The notes: generated from the sequence alone by a model not told the origin. Counted from the stretch's first letter, positions 45,620 through 57,609 are shown. The stretch: DNA of 64,000 nt from Carnegiea gigantea (GCA_029747015.1 JAKOGI010001327.1:171501-235500); one strand, 5' to 3'. Numbers and translations: made by a program.

Positions 45620-46300
45620 AATGCCCTATGAGAAGGATTATGACCATCCAAGATATGGAAGAAAGTGATGAGCTTTCACATGAAGGAAATGGATAGTTTC
45701 CAAGAAGGGGAGTCCATCTATCAAAAGGAAGTCGTAATGATGGAAATCGGGGAAGGATAGCTTCCTGTTTTTAGGAGGGTCCTTTATATAAAGAATCTCC
45801 TTTGGACAAAGAACAAAGAGAGATGATCTTCCACTCAAGGTGAACCATCAATAACAAAGTGTGAAATGTCATCATTATTATGGGAGTTGTATCAAGTAGC
45901 CCCCACTACTGTTGTTAACAAGCTTAGCCTCCCCATCATTGTGTATTCAAGGCCCTACATCCTCAATTGGCTTAATAATGGAAGTGATTTGAAGGTACCC
46001 AATCAAGCCCTTATCTCTTTTTCCATTGGTAGCAAATATAAAGGTATTAAGTGATGTTGTGCCAATGAGTGCTGGTCATTTAGCTATTAAGTTGTCCATG
46101 GCGATGTAACAAACGTGTGAAACATGATGGCTTTGAGAATGCTTATGGACTTTACCTTAGAAATGAAAAGATAGAGCCTTAAGTAAGGGTAATCAAGTCC
46201 TAACCCTACTTATGCTTTAAAGCAACATGAGTGAGCAAGAGATACCCTTCATCCTTTGGCTCCATCCTCATTGAATAATTCAAGGTTGTCTTTTTATAAT
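45620..46300 (+). pseudogene. Gypsy Gag end and retropepsin relic, part 3
   Basis: Reads CPMRRIMTIQDMEES (end of the knuckle region of gag), then in another frame VAPTTVVNKLSLPIIVYSRPYILNWL and LKVPNQALISFSIGSKYKG (45895-46050), the gypsy retropepsin following a frame-broken DGSC active-site stretch near 45880. LSDVVPMSAGHL and RVKHDGFENAYGLYLRNEK (46110-46165) follow, as in chromovirus-like elements with the 'LLGRPWQ' protease end, here damaged. No reverse transcriptase follows; the relic fades by about 46300. Confidence 0.78.
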
Positions 46301-47724
46301 AACTTCCTCTGGCCTTTCTCTCACACATTGAATAGAGCATCACATTGATTTCATTATGCTACTTTGCCTAACAAGACTAAGGCTAGTAGTTTTAGTGACT
46401 TCAATGATTTAAAACAAAATTGACAGAGTTCCATGTAAAAATTGGTGATGACCCTAAGCTTATAGCCTTATACGATACCTATAAGAACAAAAAACACAAT
46501 AGATAATTCTAAACAAACTCAATGACGACGTGCCAAAGAAAAAGAACTTCATGGGCCACACGATTAGTGCACATGAGTGGTGAATTCAAATATAACCAGA
46601 TATATCAATATACAGCTCAAGGGGTCATAAACACAGAGCATAAGGGGTTTACGTCCCAAAGCATTCAACTATAACTAGTAGAAGATAAACAAAGTACTTG
46701 ACTTTCTAACCTGTACAGATCATCCGCCCAGACGGCTATGCAAAGCTACGAACAACATGCTTTACATGAATACATAGGCTGCTTTACATAATCTCTTAAA
46801 TTTATAAGTTAACTAGGATTACCACTTATAGCTCAACAACCAAGTATGGATGTGCAATCTTGTTTTAATCATATCAACAGAGTTGGCTACAACAAAACAT
46901 CTCATTTTATTACAATCAATAACTCTGTAATTTTCTCTTAAAAATTTAAACCTGGGAAAGACGGGAGGAGAAAGGGGTAAGCAAACCACGTGTTCAACGG
47001 GTAACCCACACCCGCGAAAAAAAAGGAAAAAAAAACCTTTGCACACAGTAAATATTTACATGATATAGTAGTTCTTGGTGGAGCCTAAATTAAGGTATTT
47101 TACCAAACTGGAAAAAACACCACTTGCAAAGAAAAACTAGGTAGCACAAACAGTACGTATTCTATAAATGTCTCAGAACATCACACCCTAGAGTAGCTGG
47201 ATGGGGGTTTTATGCTTAAAGTTTATCTTAAATCTGAGGTGCAAATCAATCTTTAGCAAAGGCAACTCATATTTCTGGAAACAGCTAACACATGCCACTT
47301 GTAGCCACGAAAAGAAAAAAGAGGAAAAATAATTCTGATTTAACTGAAACCATTTTAAAAATTAATACAGTTTTCTTAACATCAAATTGGAATTAGCATT
47401 GGGATAAATAGTTCACACTCTCTAGTTAAGTAAAAGACACTTCTTAGGGCATCAGATATGCTATTTAGCACTCTCGTATTTGCGTGACTGCTAGCCATGA
47501 CATGTAGCCACCCCACAGCCTCCTAAAAATCAAGAAGAATCCTAGCCTCATTAGGGTAATGATTAACTGGACTACACATGCTAATTAGGACTCCCAGATC
47601 ATACGATATCCTGGCTTCATAATTGCATTTTCTTTACCACTAGCCTCTTTAGTTTATAAAACCATTCAAAACTACCCCAAACCGCTTTCAAATGCTCAAT
47701 GAAACATCACACTTTTAAATGTAT
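46301..47724. other. No gene seen
   Basis: AT-rich sequence without a supported frame. It may contain 3' parts of the gypsy relic, but I recognise no reverse transcriptase, integrase or LTR. The frame at 46819-47046 on the minus strand is a homopolymer-driven chance frame. Confidence 0.4.
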
Positions 47725-48006
47725 TGTTGAAGTATAAACATATCCCTGAGCCTTCAACCATTAGCTTAAGCATTTGTTTAAGTTAGTCCTTGATCATGGT
47801 ATCAAAGCCTTTCTAAAAGAGATGTCTTGAATTCAAATATCAGCAATCCCCATATTTATTCATTGTGCAAGGTATGAGAAGTCTTTGCAACATCCACGTT
47901 TCATGCACAAAGGGCATTCGTGTAAGGGGGCGTGTTAGAGGATACACCTATTCCTGGGTCTCCAACTATCAGCTTAAGATTTTGGTTGAGTTAGTTCTCA
48001 AACTCA
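47725..48006 (+). mobile_element. TRIM: miniature terminal-repeat retrotransposon
   Basis: A 72-bp LTR (47725-47796, TGTTGAAGTATAAAC ... CTTGATCA) is followed at once by the primer site TGGTATCAAAGCC (47797-47809, one mismatch to the tRNA-Met site), ~115 bp of non-coding DNA, a polypurine tract GTAAGGGGGCG (47922-47932) and a second LTR (47933-48006, TGTTAGAGGATACAC ...). The LTRs share the ordered phrases ATTCCTGGG/ATCCCTGAG, CAAC(t/c)AT, AGCTTAAG and GTTAGT but are diverged. No target duplication is visible. Mobilised in trans, by definition of the class. Confidence 0.82.
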
Positions 48007-48068
48007 CATCTTTCTAGATCTATTCTTAGCAATTAGCTTGTTTGGCGACAAAACTTTAGTCAATTTAG

Positions 48069-49117
48069 GTAGTGTTTGATTGGTGGAAAATGATTTTCCA
48101 TAAAATAATTTTTAAATTTTTCGCTGTTTAGTAGTTGGCACAATAAATGATGGAAAACTATTTTCTAAGGAAAATTATTTTTTTCCAAAATGAGCAAAAT
48201 GATTTCCGTTTTAAGAAGATAGGAAGTTAGTTTCTTCCTTCAACTCTTTGATGCCATGGTTAGCTAAAATTTAGGTGTAAAATTCAATTTCAATAGTTGG
48301 ATAAAAAAACTTGACTATCTGATGGAAAGATTAGAACAAACTCAAATTTAAATTTTGAGCTCAAATTTTTTTCATTTGGTCAAGATTTATCGCCACCATG
48401 ACAATTTAATCGATATTTTTTTGCCACTAAAACAATTCAGTTAGCTTGCCACTAAAACAATTTTAACAGGCTGGATCGAAACTTAATTATCAAATAGAAA
48501 ATATTAAAATAGGATCAAATTCAGATTCTGAGCTTGAAATTCTTTCATTTGGTCAACATTTTTTTCCACAACGATAATTCAATCGATATTTTTGGCCACT
48601 TAAATAATGCAGTGAAAATTTTCACCACTAGAGCAATTTCAACAGTTTGAATAGAAACTTGATTATTGGATATGAAAGATTAAAATAGGCTCAAATCCAT
48701 ATTTTAAGCATGACATTCCTTAGTTTGATCAATATATTTCTCCGCCACAACAATTCAATTGACGTTTTTCGCGACATAAACAATTCAGTTAATGTTTTTT
48801 GTCACTAAAAAATTTCAGCGGTTTAGATCGAAACTTGATTATCCTAGAAGAAGCATTTAGAAAAATTCAAATATGAATTTTAAGCTCAAAATTCCTCCAT
48901 TTGGTCAGCATTTGTCTCTGCTATGACCATTCAATCGATATTTTTCACCATTTAAACAACTCGATTGATGTTTTCTTTTTTTTTCTCATGGAAAATGATT
49001 TATCTTATACCAAACAATGGAAATTGTGATAAGAAAATCATTTTTCCTTGGAAAAACATTTCCATATAAGATGATTTTTTTCCCGAAAAACCATTTTCCT
49101 TCCAACCACATATTACC
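48069..49117. mobile_element. Foldback-like element with an internal tandem array
   Basis: The left end GTAGTGTTTGATTGGTGGAAAATG and the reverse complement of the right end, GTAATATGTGGTTGGAAGGAAAATGG, are imperfect inverted repeats (read here as short phrases); purine/pyrimidine-mirrored ttttcca and ggaaaa blocks continue inward for ~100 bp on both sides. Between them lies the four-unit array at 48283-48975. No open frame. This fits a non-autonomous foldback or MULE/hAT-related element; the superfamily is uncertain because no target duplication could be fixed. Confidence 0.55.
48283..48975. repeat. Tandem array, four units of about 175 bp
   Basis: The landmark (a/t)atcgatattttt (one copy gacgttttt) falls at 48411, 48584, 48761 and 48935, spacings of 173, 177 and 174. 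Each unit also has, in order, caatttcaacagtttgga-like, gaaacttgattat, aagattagaataggctcaaa, attttgagctc and tttcatttggtcaa phrases. Confidence 0.85.
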
Positions 49118-49698
49118 TTATTCTCATAGAAGAATGGTTCATAAAATCCTTCAAAACAATTCAGTCAAAGCAGTGTAATTCTAAAGAATCCAACTAATTT
49201 AGAGAAAGAACATACTCTTCACTTATTTAATACACACCTCATTTAAACAAGAACAAAACATGCCTTCATCAAAAGAACACTTTTGAACCACTTTGAGACT
49301 ATACTTTATATGTTTGTAGTTTAAATTGCTTTTAATTCTAAAGGTTTATGCAAATCAATTTTCAGGAGCTAACCCTTGCAATGGAAACAATTTACATTAT
49401 AGCATACTCATCAGCAATCATTTATGCTAGCCTTCAACTTATAAGGATTGGATAGGTTCAGTTTTCGACGGCTAGCAGAGATTTTACAAGGGATTAGGCA
49501 GTTCGGTTACCTGCAAGTTCACTGACCCCGTCCACGGCAGGTCCAGTTAGCTGAGGAGGCCAGTGACATCCCCTATTCTGTTCAATCCAAAACACTAACT
49601 CACTAGCAAATGCACAGCATTTGAATAGCTATTGTTCTAATCTGCACGCCATAGCCCTACTTTCATGGTCACCAACTAATTTAATTCCTCCTTACAAG
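49118..49698. other. Spacer, no gene seen
   Basis: No supported coding region or repeat. It ends at the TAAAT duplicate flanking the next copia element. Confidence 0.45.
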
Positions 49699-49703
49699 TA
49701 AAT

Positions 49704-50562
49704 TGAAAGCTCACTAGCCACTAAATCAACCTAGAGGGGGGTTGAATAGGTGATTATCAAAATCGCAAATTAATCGAAATCAAGAACTGAAGAAAGAATG
49801 TAGACAAAACATGGCAACTTTTTAACAAGGTTAGCCTCAACCAAACTTAGTCCCCGCCTAGAGTTCTCTAACTCTAGGACTAACCCGAATTTTTATTAGA
49901 AGGGATGATTGCACAACTCTAGAGTACACCTTACTCTCAGTTCCAAGTCATAAGTTGAACCCTTCAACTAGGCTAGGTAGAGTTATCGTTTCAACTCTAT
50001 AATCCCACCCAAATTACAATTTGAACAACACAATGAAATGTAATAGAGGCAATTGTAAGCCCAAAGTATGCAAGCAATCACTTTAAGGAAGTGTATGCCA
50101 ATAGATGCTTGAAGTTGTGTGTAGGCTCAGCTATAAACTCTTCCCCTTTTATAGATGTGAGATGCAGGGAAGGGTGGTGAAAGATATGGCATATAAATGT
50201 TGCATATCTTGTGGACAGCCAATTTCCATGCCTAATTTCAAGGCCTTGAATTAGCATCCTAAGCCCTTGATTTTTTGTGTTTTTGCTCAAGTAATTCCAA
50301 CGGCTACTTTCCTTGATTTGGAGCATGATATCTTACTGAGAATCAATAGGAACCATCCAAAAAATGGCATCATAATCTTCAAGATATTTTCATGATAATT
50401 TCATTCTATTAATAGCACATCTTTGATAAGGTAGAATAGCTACCACAATCTTCTGTATTTAGCAAATCACAACCAACTTGTTAGTAACTTATGATTGTCA
50501 ATTCTATTTAGAAAAAATGACTCTTGTTTATAATTTAAGAGAGGGATTTAAGGGAGTTAACA
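49704..50562 (-). repeat. 3' LTR of the old copia element
   Basis: Plus-strand ends TGAAAGCTCACTAGCC ... GGGAGTTAACA. Matches 57625-58484 over its whole length. Confidence 0.93.
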
Positions 50563-50576
50563 ATCTCCCCCTTTTT
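50563..50576 (-). promoter_or_regulatory. Polypurine tract of the old copia element
   Basis: The minus strand reads AAAAAGGGGGAGAT immediately before the LTR start TGTTAACTCC. Confidence 0.92.
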
Positions 50577-51268
50577 GATGAAAGGAAATGTTTTTCTTTG
50601 TGATTACCTTTGAGTGGCTATAAAAGAAGATAAGGGTAGTTTATCACAATTACCTAATTTGGCTTTAACCAATGCTTAAGTGTTTTTAGTAGTCTATCAC
50701 AAATGTAGCTTGAAATGAAACATTTGTTATGTAATTAGGCTAAAACAATAATAATAACCAATCCATCATTTTCTACTAACAAGGCCTATTTAATAAGCAT
50801 GCAGCTAAGTATAATGATAGCAGATAATGGACCACGATAATGGACCATGCCGGTGCATGGGCTTACCCATACCAAATCCTACAAGTGAGCATTATTTAAC
50901 TCATTCCAAGTCAGAGACCAATATCATGTAAGTAAGCATCATAAGCATCATCATACCAAATCAGAGATCAGTATACCAAATCACAATTCGAAGTCCACAT
51001 TACATGTTTACCCAGATCCAAAATATGAGGTTTTCTCTCCCCCTTTGACTTTCATCAAAAAATAGTAAGGCGGATGGGTGAAACAAAATGCTAGTTACAC
51101 ATGTGGAATTTTCATAGAAAAATAAAATGCTTAAAGCAAAATAAGGTTGAAAGGGCGGAAAAACAAACACTCTGGTAACTGATACAGATTAGCTGAATCG
51201 AGGCTCAAAGAAGGTAGAGTGGATAATCTTGTCAATAGACTGGGCTGCATATACACATTTAACACAGA
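50577..51268 (-). other. Non-coding 3' region of the old copia element
   Basis: About 690 bp between the 3' ORF and the polypurine tract with no supported frame. A second polypurine-like stretch (AAAGGGGGAGAG on the minus strand) lies near 51036-51047. Confidence 0.5.
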
Positions 51269-52506
51269 TTAGTTGAACTGCAGATGTTCCACTTGAGACC
51301 GGAGTGTAGCATTGTCTTCTTTGAGTTCAGTCAAGATGGCAACCATGTTGGGAATAAAGTAGGGTTCTGGACGAGAGACATGAAGAATGGTGGCTTCCTC
51401 AGGAGTGAGATCAGAGACATGTTGCCATCCTTGATGTTCGGTTTTGTAGAACCGGAGGGTTTTGAGGAAGTGAGCAGAGATGACAGGGACAGACTGAGTG
51501 ATACATTCCTCAGAATCAAGAGGAATGCCAAAGTGTTGAAAAACATTTGTGAGTAGATTTCCGTATGGCAGAGAGGGGGTACGTGTTACACAAGAGACAC
51601 GATACAAGTCATCGAGGACGATAGAGGCATAATCAAAGGAATACCCTATCATAAGACGGTATATGACAGCAAGAACAATCTCATTAGAGGCCTCTCTAGA
51701 GTTTTCTTTAGGGTAAATGGTTCGGAATAACACGAAATGTAGCAGCCTAGGTTCGGGAAGTAGAACAGTATAGGGAGGGGGTTTGTTTTTATGCTTGTAT
51801 TCGGCCAGTTTGTCAGTGCAGGCATACTCGGCTAGACAGAGGTCTTTAGCCTTTTTTCGAGTCAAGCTAGATGGGGTTGTTTTTGTGAATTTGAGACCGA
51901 AAATCGAACCTATAATAGCATGACTCAGGGTTATTTGAGCACCCTTAACATTGCTTGTAATAATTATACCTTTAGGGGAGGGTGTGATTTCTAAGTTTGC
52001 ATAAAATAATTTGACAAGCTCGGGTACACCACATTCCCCAATTCAAGCAGTTTTAGCAAATTGTTTTTCACCAATTTCTCAAAGAACCCTAATTTCTCGG
52101 ATGTAGAAAGGGGAACATCAAGTTTTTCACAAACAGAGATGGTTTTGTCTTAAAAGCATGGAAGCGATCTTGACTAGCCAAGGAGGGAAGCTAGTCACCT
52201 AGAATTGTGTCGAGTAGGTTTCCTTGAGGGAACATCGGTGGTGGAGTAGAGGTGGAACTGTGCTCATGGAAGGATGGTGCGAGGGAGGACAGAGGTGATG
52301 GAGGTCTGGTCCAAGCTTTGCTTGGAAATGGTGGTGTCATCAGAGATGGAGACCGGAACTTTTAATCTAGTGGTGCATGTCCGCTTGCCGACGTCGGTGG
52401 CGATATGAGTAGATCGTCGTTTAGGTGCAGCATGAATGGTAGAGGAAGGAGCCCTGGGTGCTCGATTGACGCTCTTTGCGCCTTTCCGACCTCTAGTCTT
52501 GGCCAT
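51269..52506 (-). pseudogene. 3' ORF of the old copia element ('env-like' / plant transposon protein)
   Basis: Starts at an ATG at 52506 with a basic N-terminus (MAKTRGRKGAKSVNRAP), loses frame after ~80 codons, and resumes for 198 codons at 51865-51269. This later part has PRLLHFVLFRTIYPKE, LPYGNLLTNVFQHFGIPL and a C-terminal coiled coil (ILTELKEDNATLRSQVEHL). The phrase YG-LLT-VF-H-GI-L is shared with the 3' ORF of the SIRE element (YGFLLTRVFEHLGIVL), as is the helical-domain-then-coiled-coil plan. No membrane segment seen. Inactivated by frameshifts between 51865 and 52264. Confidence 0.8.
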
Positions 52507-53271
52507 AGGAACTAATTTTAGGGAGAAATGGAGGAGACGATCGGCAAGATGATGGTTGTGGGAGTCGCCAGTGTCTTATTTTAGACAATGGCGAGAAAGG
52601 CCCTCAAATTGAGAGGGAGGAAGTGGGACAATCACCGATTTTTAGAAGTTTAGAGGAGATGGAGTGATGAGGTGTGAATTTGAGGAGTTGAGAGAGCTCC
52701 CAACTGTTCGGTAATGGCGGCGAGCACCAGGGGTATCGAGGAAAGAGATGGAAGTTTTGAGGAAGAAGGGTTAATTGGTTGAGGAGAGAGAAGGGGTTTA
52801 TTGAGCATTAAACCGAAGGTTTTAAGAAAGGCAATGATTAAAAAAAAATTCGTTTTCCAAAGATAAGCATGCTTTCCTGGTTAATTAGGAACCGTTTAAA
52901 AGATTTTATATCATTACCGATTCTATATGATAAAAAAAAATTTAGCAAGGTAACCAAAATTTTAGAAATTTAAAAATCTTTTCCTAAAAAAAAAAAAGGA
53001 AAACTATTCCACGTGCCCCAGAAGAAAGGAAACAAATCAGAGTGAGATATCCTTCCCTGGCATGAACTCTTTAAATATATTAACGTAGGTGAGATATGGT
53101 CAAGGCCTTGAAATAAGGAGTTCAAGCCTTGAATCCGATGGGGGGAAAAAAATCAGGTTCGGCCTACAGTTTAAGGCCTTGAGCTGTACTGTGATTTTTT
53201 TTTGAAGCCTTGAATTTGTGCAACAATAAACAAGTATAATTAAAAAACTTTTGTGATAGCTCCCCCTTCAT

Positions 53272-54760
53272 CTATGCATCAGTATTAATCATTCCAAGCT
53301 CTTGCCGAATGAAATTAAATTTTTCCTCACTTAAGGGCTTAGCGAGGATATCGGCAAGTTGAGAATTTGCAGGAACGAACTCTAACAACACATTGCCTTT
53401 TTCAACATGATTTCGAATGAAATGATGACGTACCTCAATGTGCTTTGTTCAAGAATGTTGGACTAGATTTTTGGGGATGTTCATGGCACTGGTGTTATCA
53501 CACCAAATAGGAACATTCTTGAGATGGACGCTTAAGTCGCACAACTGTTGCATAATGCATAAAAGTTGGGCGTAGCATGGTCTAGCTGCTATGTACTCGA
53601 CTTTTGCTGTTGACAATGCCACTGTGTTTTGCTTTTTTGAGTGCCATGAGACAAGAGACGGACCTAGAAATTGATAGATTCCTTATGTGCTCTTTCTATC
53701 TACCTTATAACCTACATAGTCGACATCAGAATATCCAACAAGAGAGAAATTTCCCCCTTTAAGGTACCAAAGTCCAAAATTTTTGGTACCTGCCAAGTGT
53801 CTAAAAATGCGTGTCACGGAAGTGAGGTGTGATTCTTTGAGAGATGATTGAAATCGTGTACACAGACACACACTAAACATTATATCTGGACAACTAATAG
53901 TTAAATATAATAAGGATCCAATCAAACCTCGAAATGATTTTTCATTAAGTTGCTTACCATCAAGATCTTGATAAAGTTTTGCACTAGATGCCATGGGAGT
54001 ACTTGCATGTTTAGCATTGTCCATTTCGTACTTCTTTAGCAACTCACATACATACTTACCTTGACTCAGAAAGATACCTTCTCTGAGTTGTTTAATTTGG
54101 AGGCCAAGGAAGAATGTGAGTTCACCAACCATAGTCATCTCGAATTCTTTACTCATGAAATTAGAGAATTCCTTACATAGATAACTGTTAGTAGCTCCGA
54201 AAAGAATGTCATCAACATAAACTTGAACAATAATGAAATCCTCCCCCTTATTTTTTATAAAAAGTGTTTTGTCAATTTAACCATGTCGAAAATCATTTTT
54301 GAGTAAGAATTTGCTCCAATGCTCGTACCACGCCCTAGGAGCTTGTTTTAAACCATAAAGAGTTTTTTGAAGTTTGCATACATGATCAAGAAGATCGAGA
54401 TTTTCAAACCCGGGAGGTTGTTCAAAATAAACTTCTTCTTATAAAAACCAATTCAAGAAGGCACATTTAACATCCATCTGAAAAAGTTTAATGCCCATAT
54501 ATGATGCAAAGGTTAGAAGAATGTGAATGGTTTTTAATCGAGCTACTGGGGCAAGGTCTCATCAAAATCCATACCCTCTTCTTGGTTATACCCTTTTGCA
54601 ACTAATCTAGCTTTATCCCTTACCACATTCCCACTTTCATCTAACTTATTCTGAAAAACCCTTTTTGTCCCAATTACGGGATGGTCCTTTGGTTGAGAAG
54701 TGAGAAACCATACTTGGTTTCTTTCAAATTAACTAAGCTCTTCTTGCATAGCAATAACCT
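53272..54760 (-). pseudogene. Copia reverse transcriptase and RNase H relic
   Basis: On the minus strand: IIVQVYVDDILFG with the YVDD active site (about 54235-54195), [19 protein letters not shown] (54130), [19 protein letters not shown] (53900) and LWYLKGGNFSLVGYSDVDYVGYKVDRKST (given here only in outline, 53760-53683), then RNase H with SWHSKKQNTVALSTA (53640) and CDNTSAMNIPKN. The end is a TAG at 53272-53274. Several stops and frame changes occur at the RT N-terminus (54300-54760) and at 53680. Dead. Confidence 0.9.
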
Positions 54761-56051
54761 AACCAGGGTCTTCTAAGGCCTCTAAATGATTCTTTGGTTC
54801 AATAAGCGATACAAAGGGAGAAAATGCACAAAATTTTCGAAGAGAAGACCTAGTTCCTATACATGTGGATATATCAGTGAGTAAGTTGTCTGGAGGATGA
54901 TATGACTTGAATTTGTAGCCTTGCCTTGGTTCATGTGAGGTCTCTTTGTTTGGAGCATTAGGTGATGCTTCTTCTTCAATTACAACATTTGGCTCTTCAT
55001 TAGTAGGAGGCATATTGTTTTCAATATTTGGCTCTTTTAATGGCCCTTGACGCTCCTTATATGTCTTGGCTTTCACATAATCTTCCACCTCATCATCATC
55101 ATATCTACTTAGTTTCAACTCTTGAAAAGAATACAAGCTTAACCTACCATCATTAAACTCATCAAAAACAATGTGAATACTTTCTTCAATTATTTTGGTG
55201 CACTTGTTATAAACACGATAACAAGAATACCTTCATCACTTCTGGCATCAAATTTACCTAACCTTTTTTCCCATTGTTGTGAATGAAGCATTTATATCCA
55301 AATGCACAAAAGTAGGAAATGTTTGGTTTTCGACCTTGGAAAAGTTCATACGGAATCTTTTTTAAAATAGGGTGAATCAAGCATTGATTTAAAACATAGT
55401 TGGCGATGTTGACCGCTTCTGCGCAAAACAATCTTGGCAAGCTACTTTCACAAAGCATAATTCTCGCCATGTCCTCTAAGGTGTTGTTTTTTTTCAACCA
55501 CACCACTTTGTTGAGGTGTTCTAGGTGCCAAAACGTTATGAGAAATACCAAGATTATTGTAAAAAGTAATAAATTCTTTTTGATCGAATTCCTTACCATG
55601 ATCACTACGAATAGAGACAATAGGTAGATTTTTGTAAATTTATAATTGTTTGTAAAGTTTTGAAAACTCATGAAATGCTTCATTTTTTTCTGTTAAAAAA
55701 GAGACCCAAGTAAAACGTGAATAGTCATCTACAACAACGAATGTATAAGAACCACCTAAGACTACAAACAGCTATAGGGCCACACAAATTCATATGAAGC
55801 AATTCTAATGGACGAGATGTACTGATGCATTTTTTGGGCTTAAAGGAGCTACAAACTTATTTTCCTTTTACACAAGCATCACAGATGCGATCTTTTTCAT
55901 ACCTATATGATGGTAAGCCATGTACTAAGTCTTGCATAGAAAGCTTTACTATGGTGTGCATGCTAGCATGACCGAGTCTACAATGCCACAACCAAGTATC
56001 ATTAAGAGAGGCTTTAAAGCATGATAGTTCATTGGGAGAGATCCTATTCAA
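54759..56051 (-). pseudogene. Copia integrase relic
   Basis: The pre-integrase finger WLWHCRLGHASMHTIV and CDACVKGK is at 56000-55857. The core is decayed, with a frame at 55683-55258 ending in MARIMLCESSLPRLFCAEA, CLIHPILKKIPYELFQGRK and FGYKCFIHNNGKKG. The linker to reverse transcriptase is open at 55136-54759, with acidic residues and SYHPPDNLLTDISTCI. The core catalytic acids are not all recoverable in one frame. Confidence 0.88.
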
Positions 56052-56084
56052 GTTAATGGCATAGACATTATCTATTCTAGGACC

Positions 56085-57566
56085 TTATAGAATAGTATTG
56101 TTGTCCTGCACATTTTGTACAGCACCATGGGAAGAGTTGAAGATCACATTGTTACCATTGTCGCATAGTTGGGATATGCTTAGGAGATTAAACTTTAGGC
56201 CTTCAACAAGATATACATTGTTCAAGGATTTAGAGGGATCTTTACTAATCTTTCCAATTCCTATCATCTTACCAACTCCATCGTCGCCAAAGGTGACACT
56301 TTCGTGTTTCTTTCTCTTAATTTCGATAAAGAGTGTTTCGTTTCCACTCATATGCCTTGAGCACCTACTATCAAGATACCAAAGTTCATCACTAGCTCTC
56401 ATGCATACCTCATCTGAGCTTTCATACTTGGTTTCGTCCTCGTGAACATTTTCTTCATTTGCCATGAAACATAGATTTGCTGCTTGTTCTTCTTGATCGT
56501 CACTATCGCTAGAATCGCTATCGCTCCATGTAGCTATCATTGCTCTCTTAAATTCTCGCTTGCCCTTTTCCTTCTGTTTTTCTACTTTCTTTTGCAAGAT
56601 TGGACAATCATTTGCAATATGCCCTGCAAACCACAACCAAAACAAGGACTCATATTATAGATTCAATTTTATTTTTATTAGAAACTTTTGTACCTTTTGC
56701 AAATTTCTCATTCTTCTTTGATGAAGATCCCTTTTTATAAAACCTTTTAGGGTCAAATCTTTTTGACTTGAGCATTTTCTTCAATCCTTTAGCAATCATT
56801 GCCATAGAATCATCATCTTCTTCACTTGAGTCATCTTCTGAGGATAGGAGGTCTTCGTTTGCAGTTTTGAATGCTACTACTTTCTTTGTTTGAACTACTT
56901 CTTTATCTTCTTTAAGATGAATTTCATGAGTCATAAGCTTCCCAAGCAAATCATCCAGACCCAAGGTCTTGAGGTTCCGAGCCTCTTCAATTGCGGTGAC
57001 CTTAAGACCCCATTTGTTCTTAGGAAGGTATCGAAGCATTTTCCTGACCATCTCCTCATTTGTATAGGACTTGCCGAAGGACTTAAGGTTGTTGGTTATA
57101 TCAGTGAAGCGTGTGAACATTTCTTTGATAGACTCATTCATTTGCATTTTGAATAACTCATATTGGTGAATGAGCATGTAAATCTTCGTTTCTTTCACTT
57201 CGCTCTTCCTTCGTATGTCACAACCAGTTTGTCCGAAATTTGCTTGGCTGTTTCACAAGAACAAATACAGTTATATTCATTAGCGTCAAGGCCACAATAT
57301 AAAATGTTCACAGCTTTAAAGTTCATAGAGAGTTTTGCAAAGTCCTCCTGTGTATATTGTTCCTTGATTTTCGCCTGACTTTTTCCATCAACGTTTGTCA
57401 TTGAAACATATGGTACCTTGGTTATAATGTTTCACAACTCATAGTCTTTAGTTTTGATAAAGATCTGCATCAAGTTTTTTCAATAAGAAAAGTTAGTGCC
57501 TCTAAATAACGGTGGTCTAGTGGTAGAGTGACCTTAATCATAATAATCTTCTCCGGTAGTGGCCAT
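56085..57566 (-). pseudogene. Copia Gag and protease relic
   Basis: The ATG is at 57566 (MATTGEDYYD then stop). The Gag domain reads at 57401-57195 (AKLSMNFKAVNILYCGLDAN) and 57198-56650 (YELFKMQMNESIKEMFTRFTD ... LGLDDLLGKLMTHE). The zinc knuckle near 56645-56605 is cut by a one-base frame change: its first half (CFGCG) and second half (GHIANDC) are in different frames. Protease at about 56385 reads LWYLDSRCSRHMSG, with DSG changed to DSR. Gag and protease order is normal. Confidence 0.9.
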
Positions 57567-57609
57567 GATTGTTTCCCACTTAACAGCATGGTCAAAGCAC
57601 AATGGGTTA

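Noticed and set aside
46819..47046. 75-codon minus-strand frame
   Set aside because: Driven by an A/T homopolymer, no recognisable content.
47797..47809. Part of a tRNA gene
   Set aside because: It is a 13-base primer site next to an LTR; no cloverleaf or A/B boxes around it.
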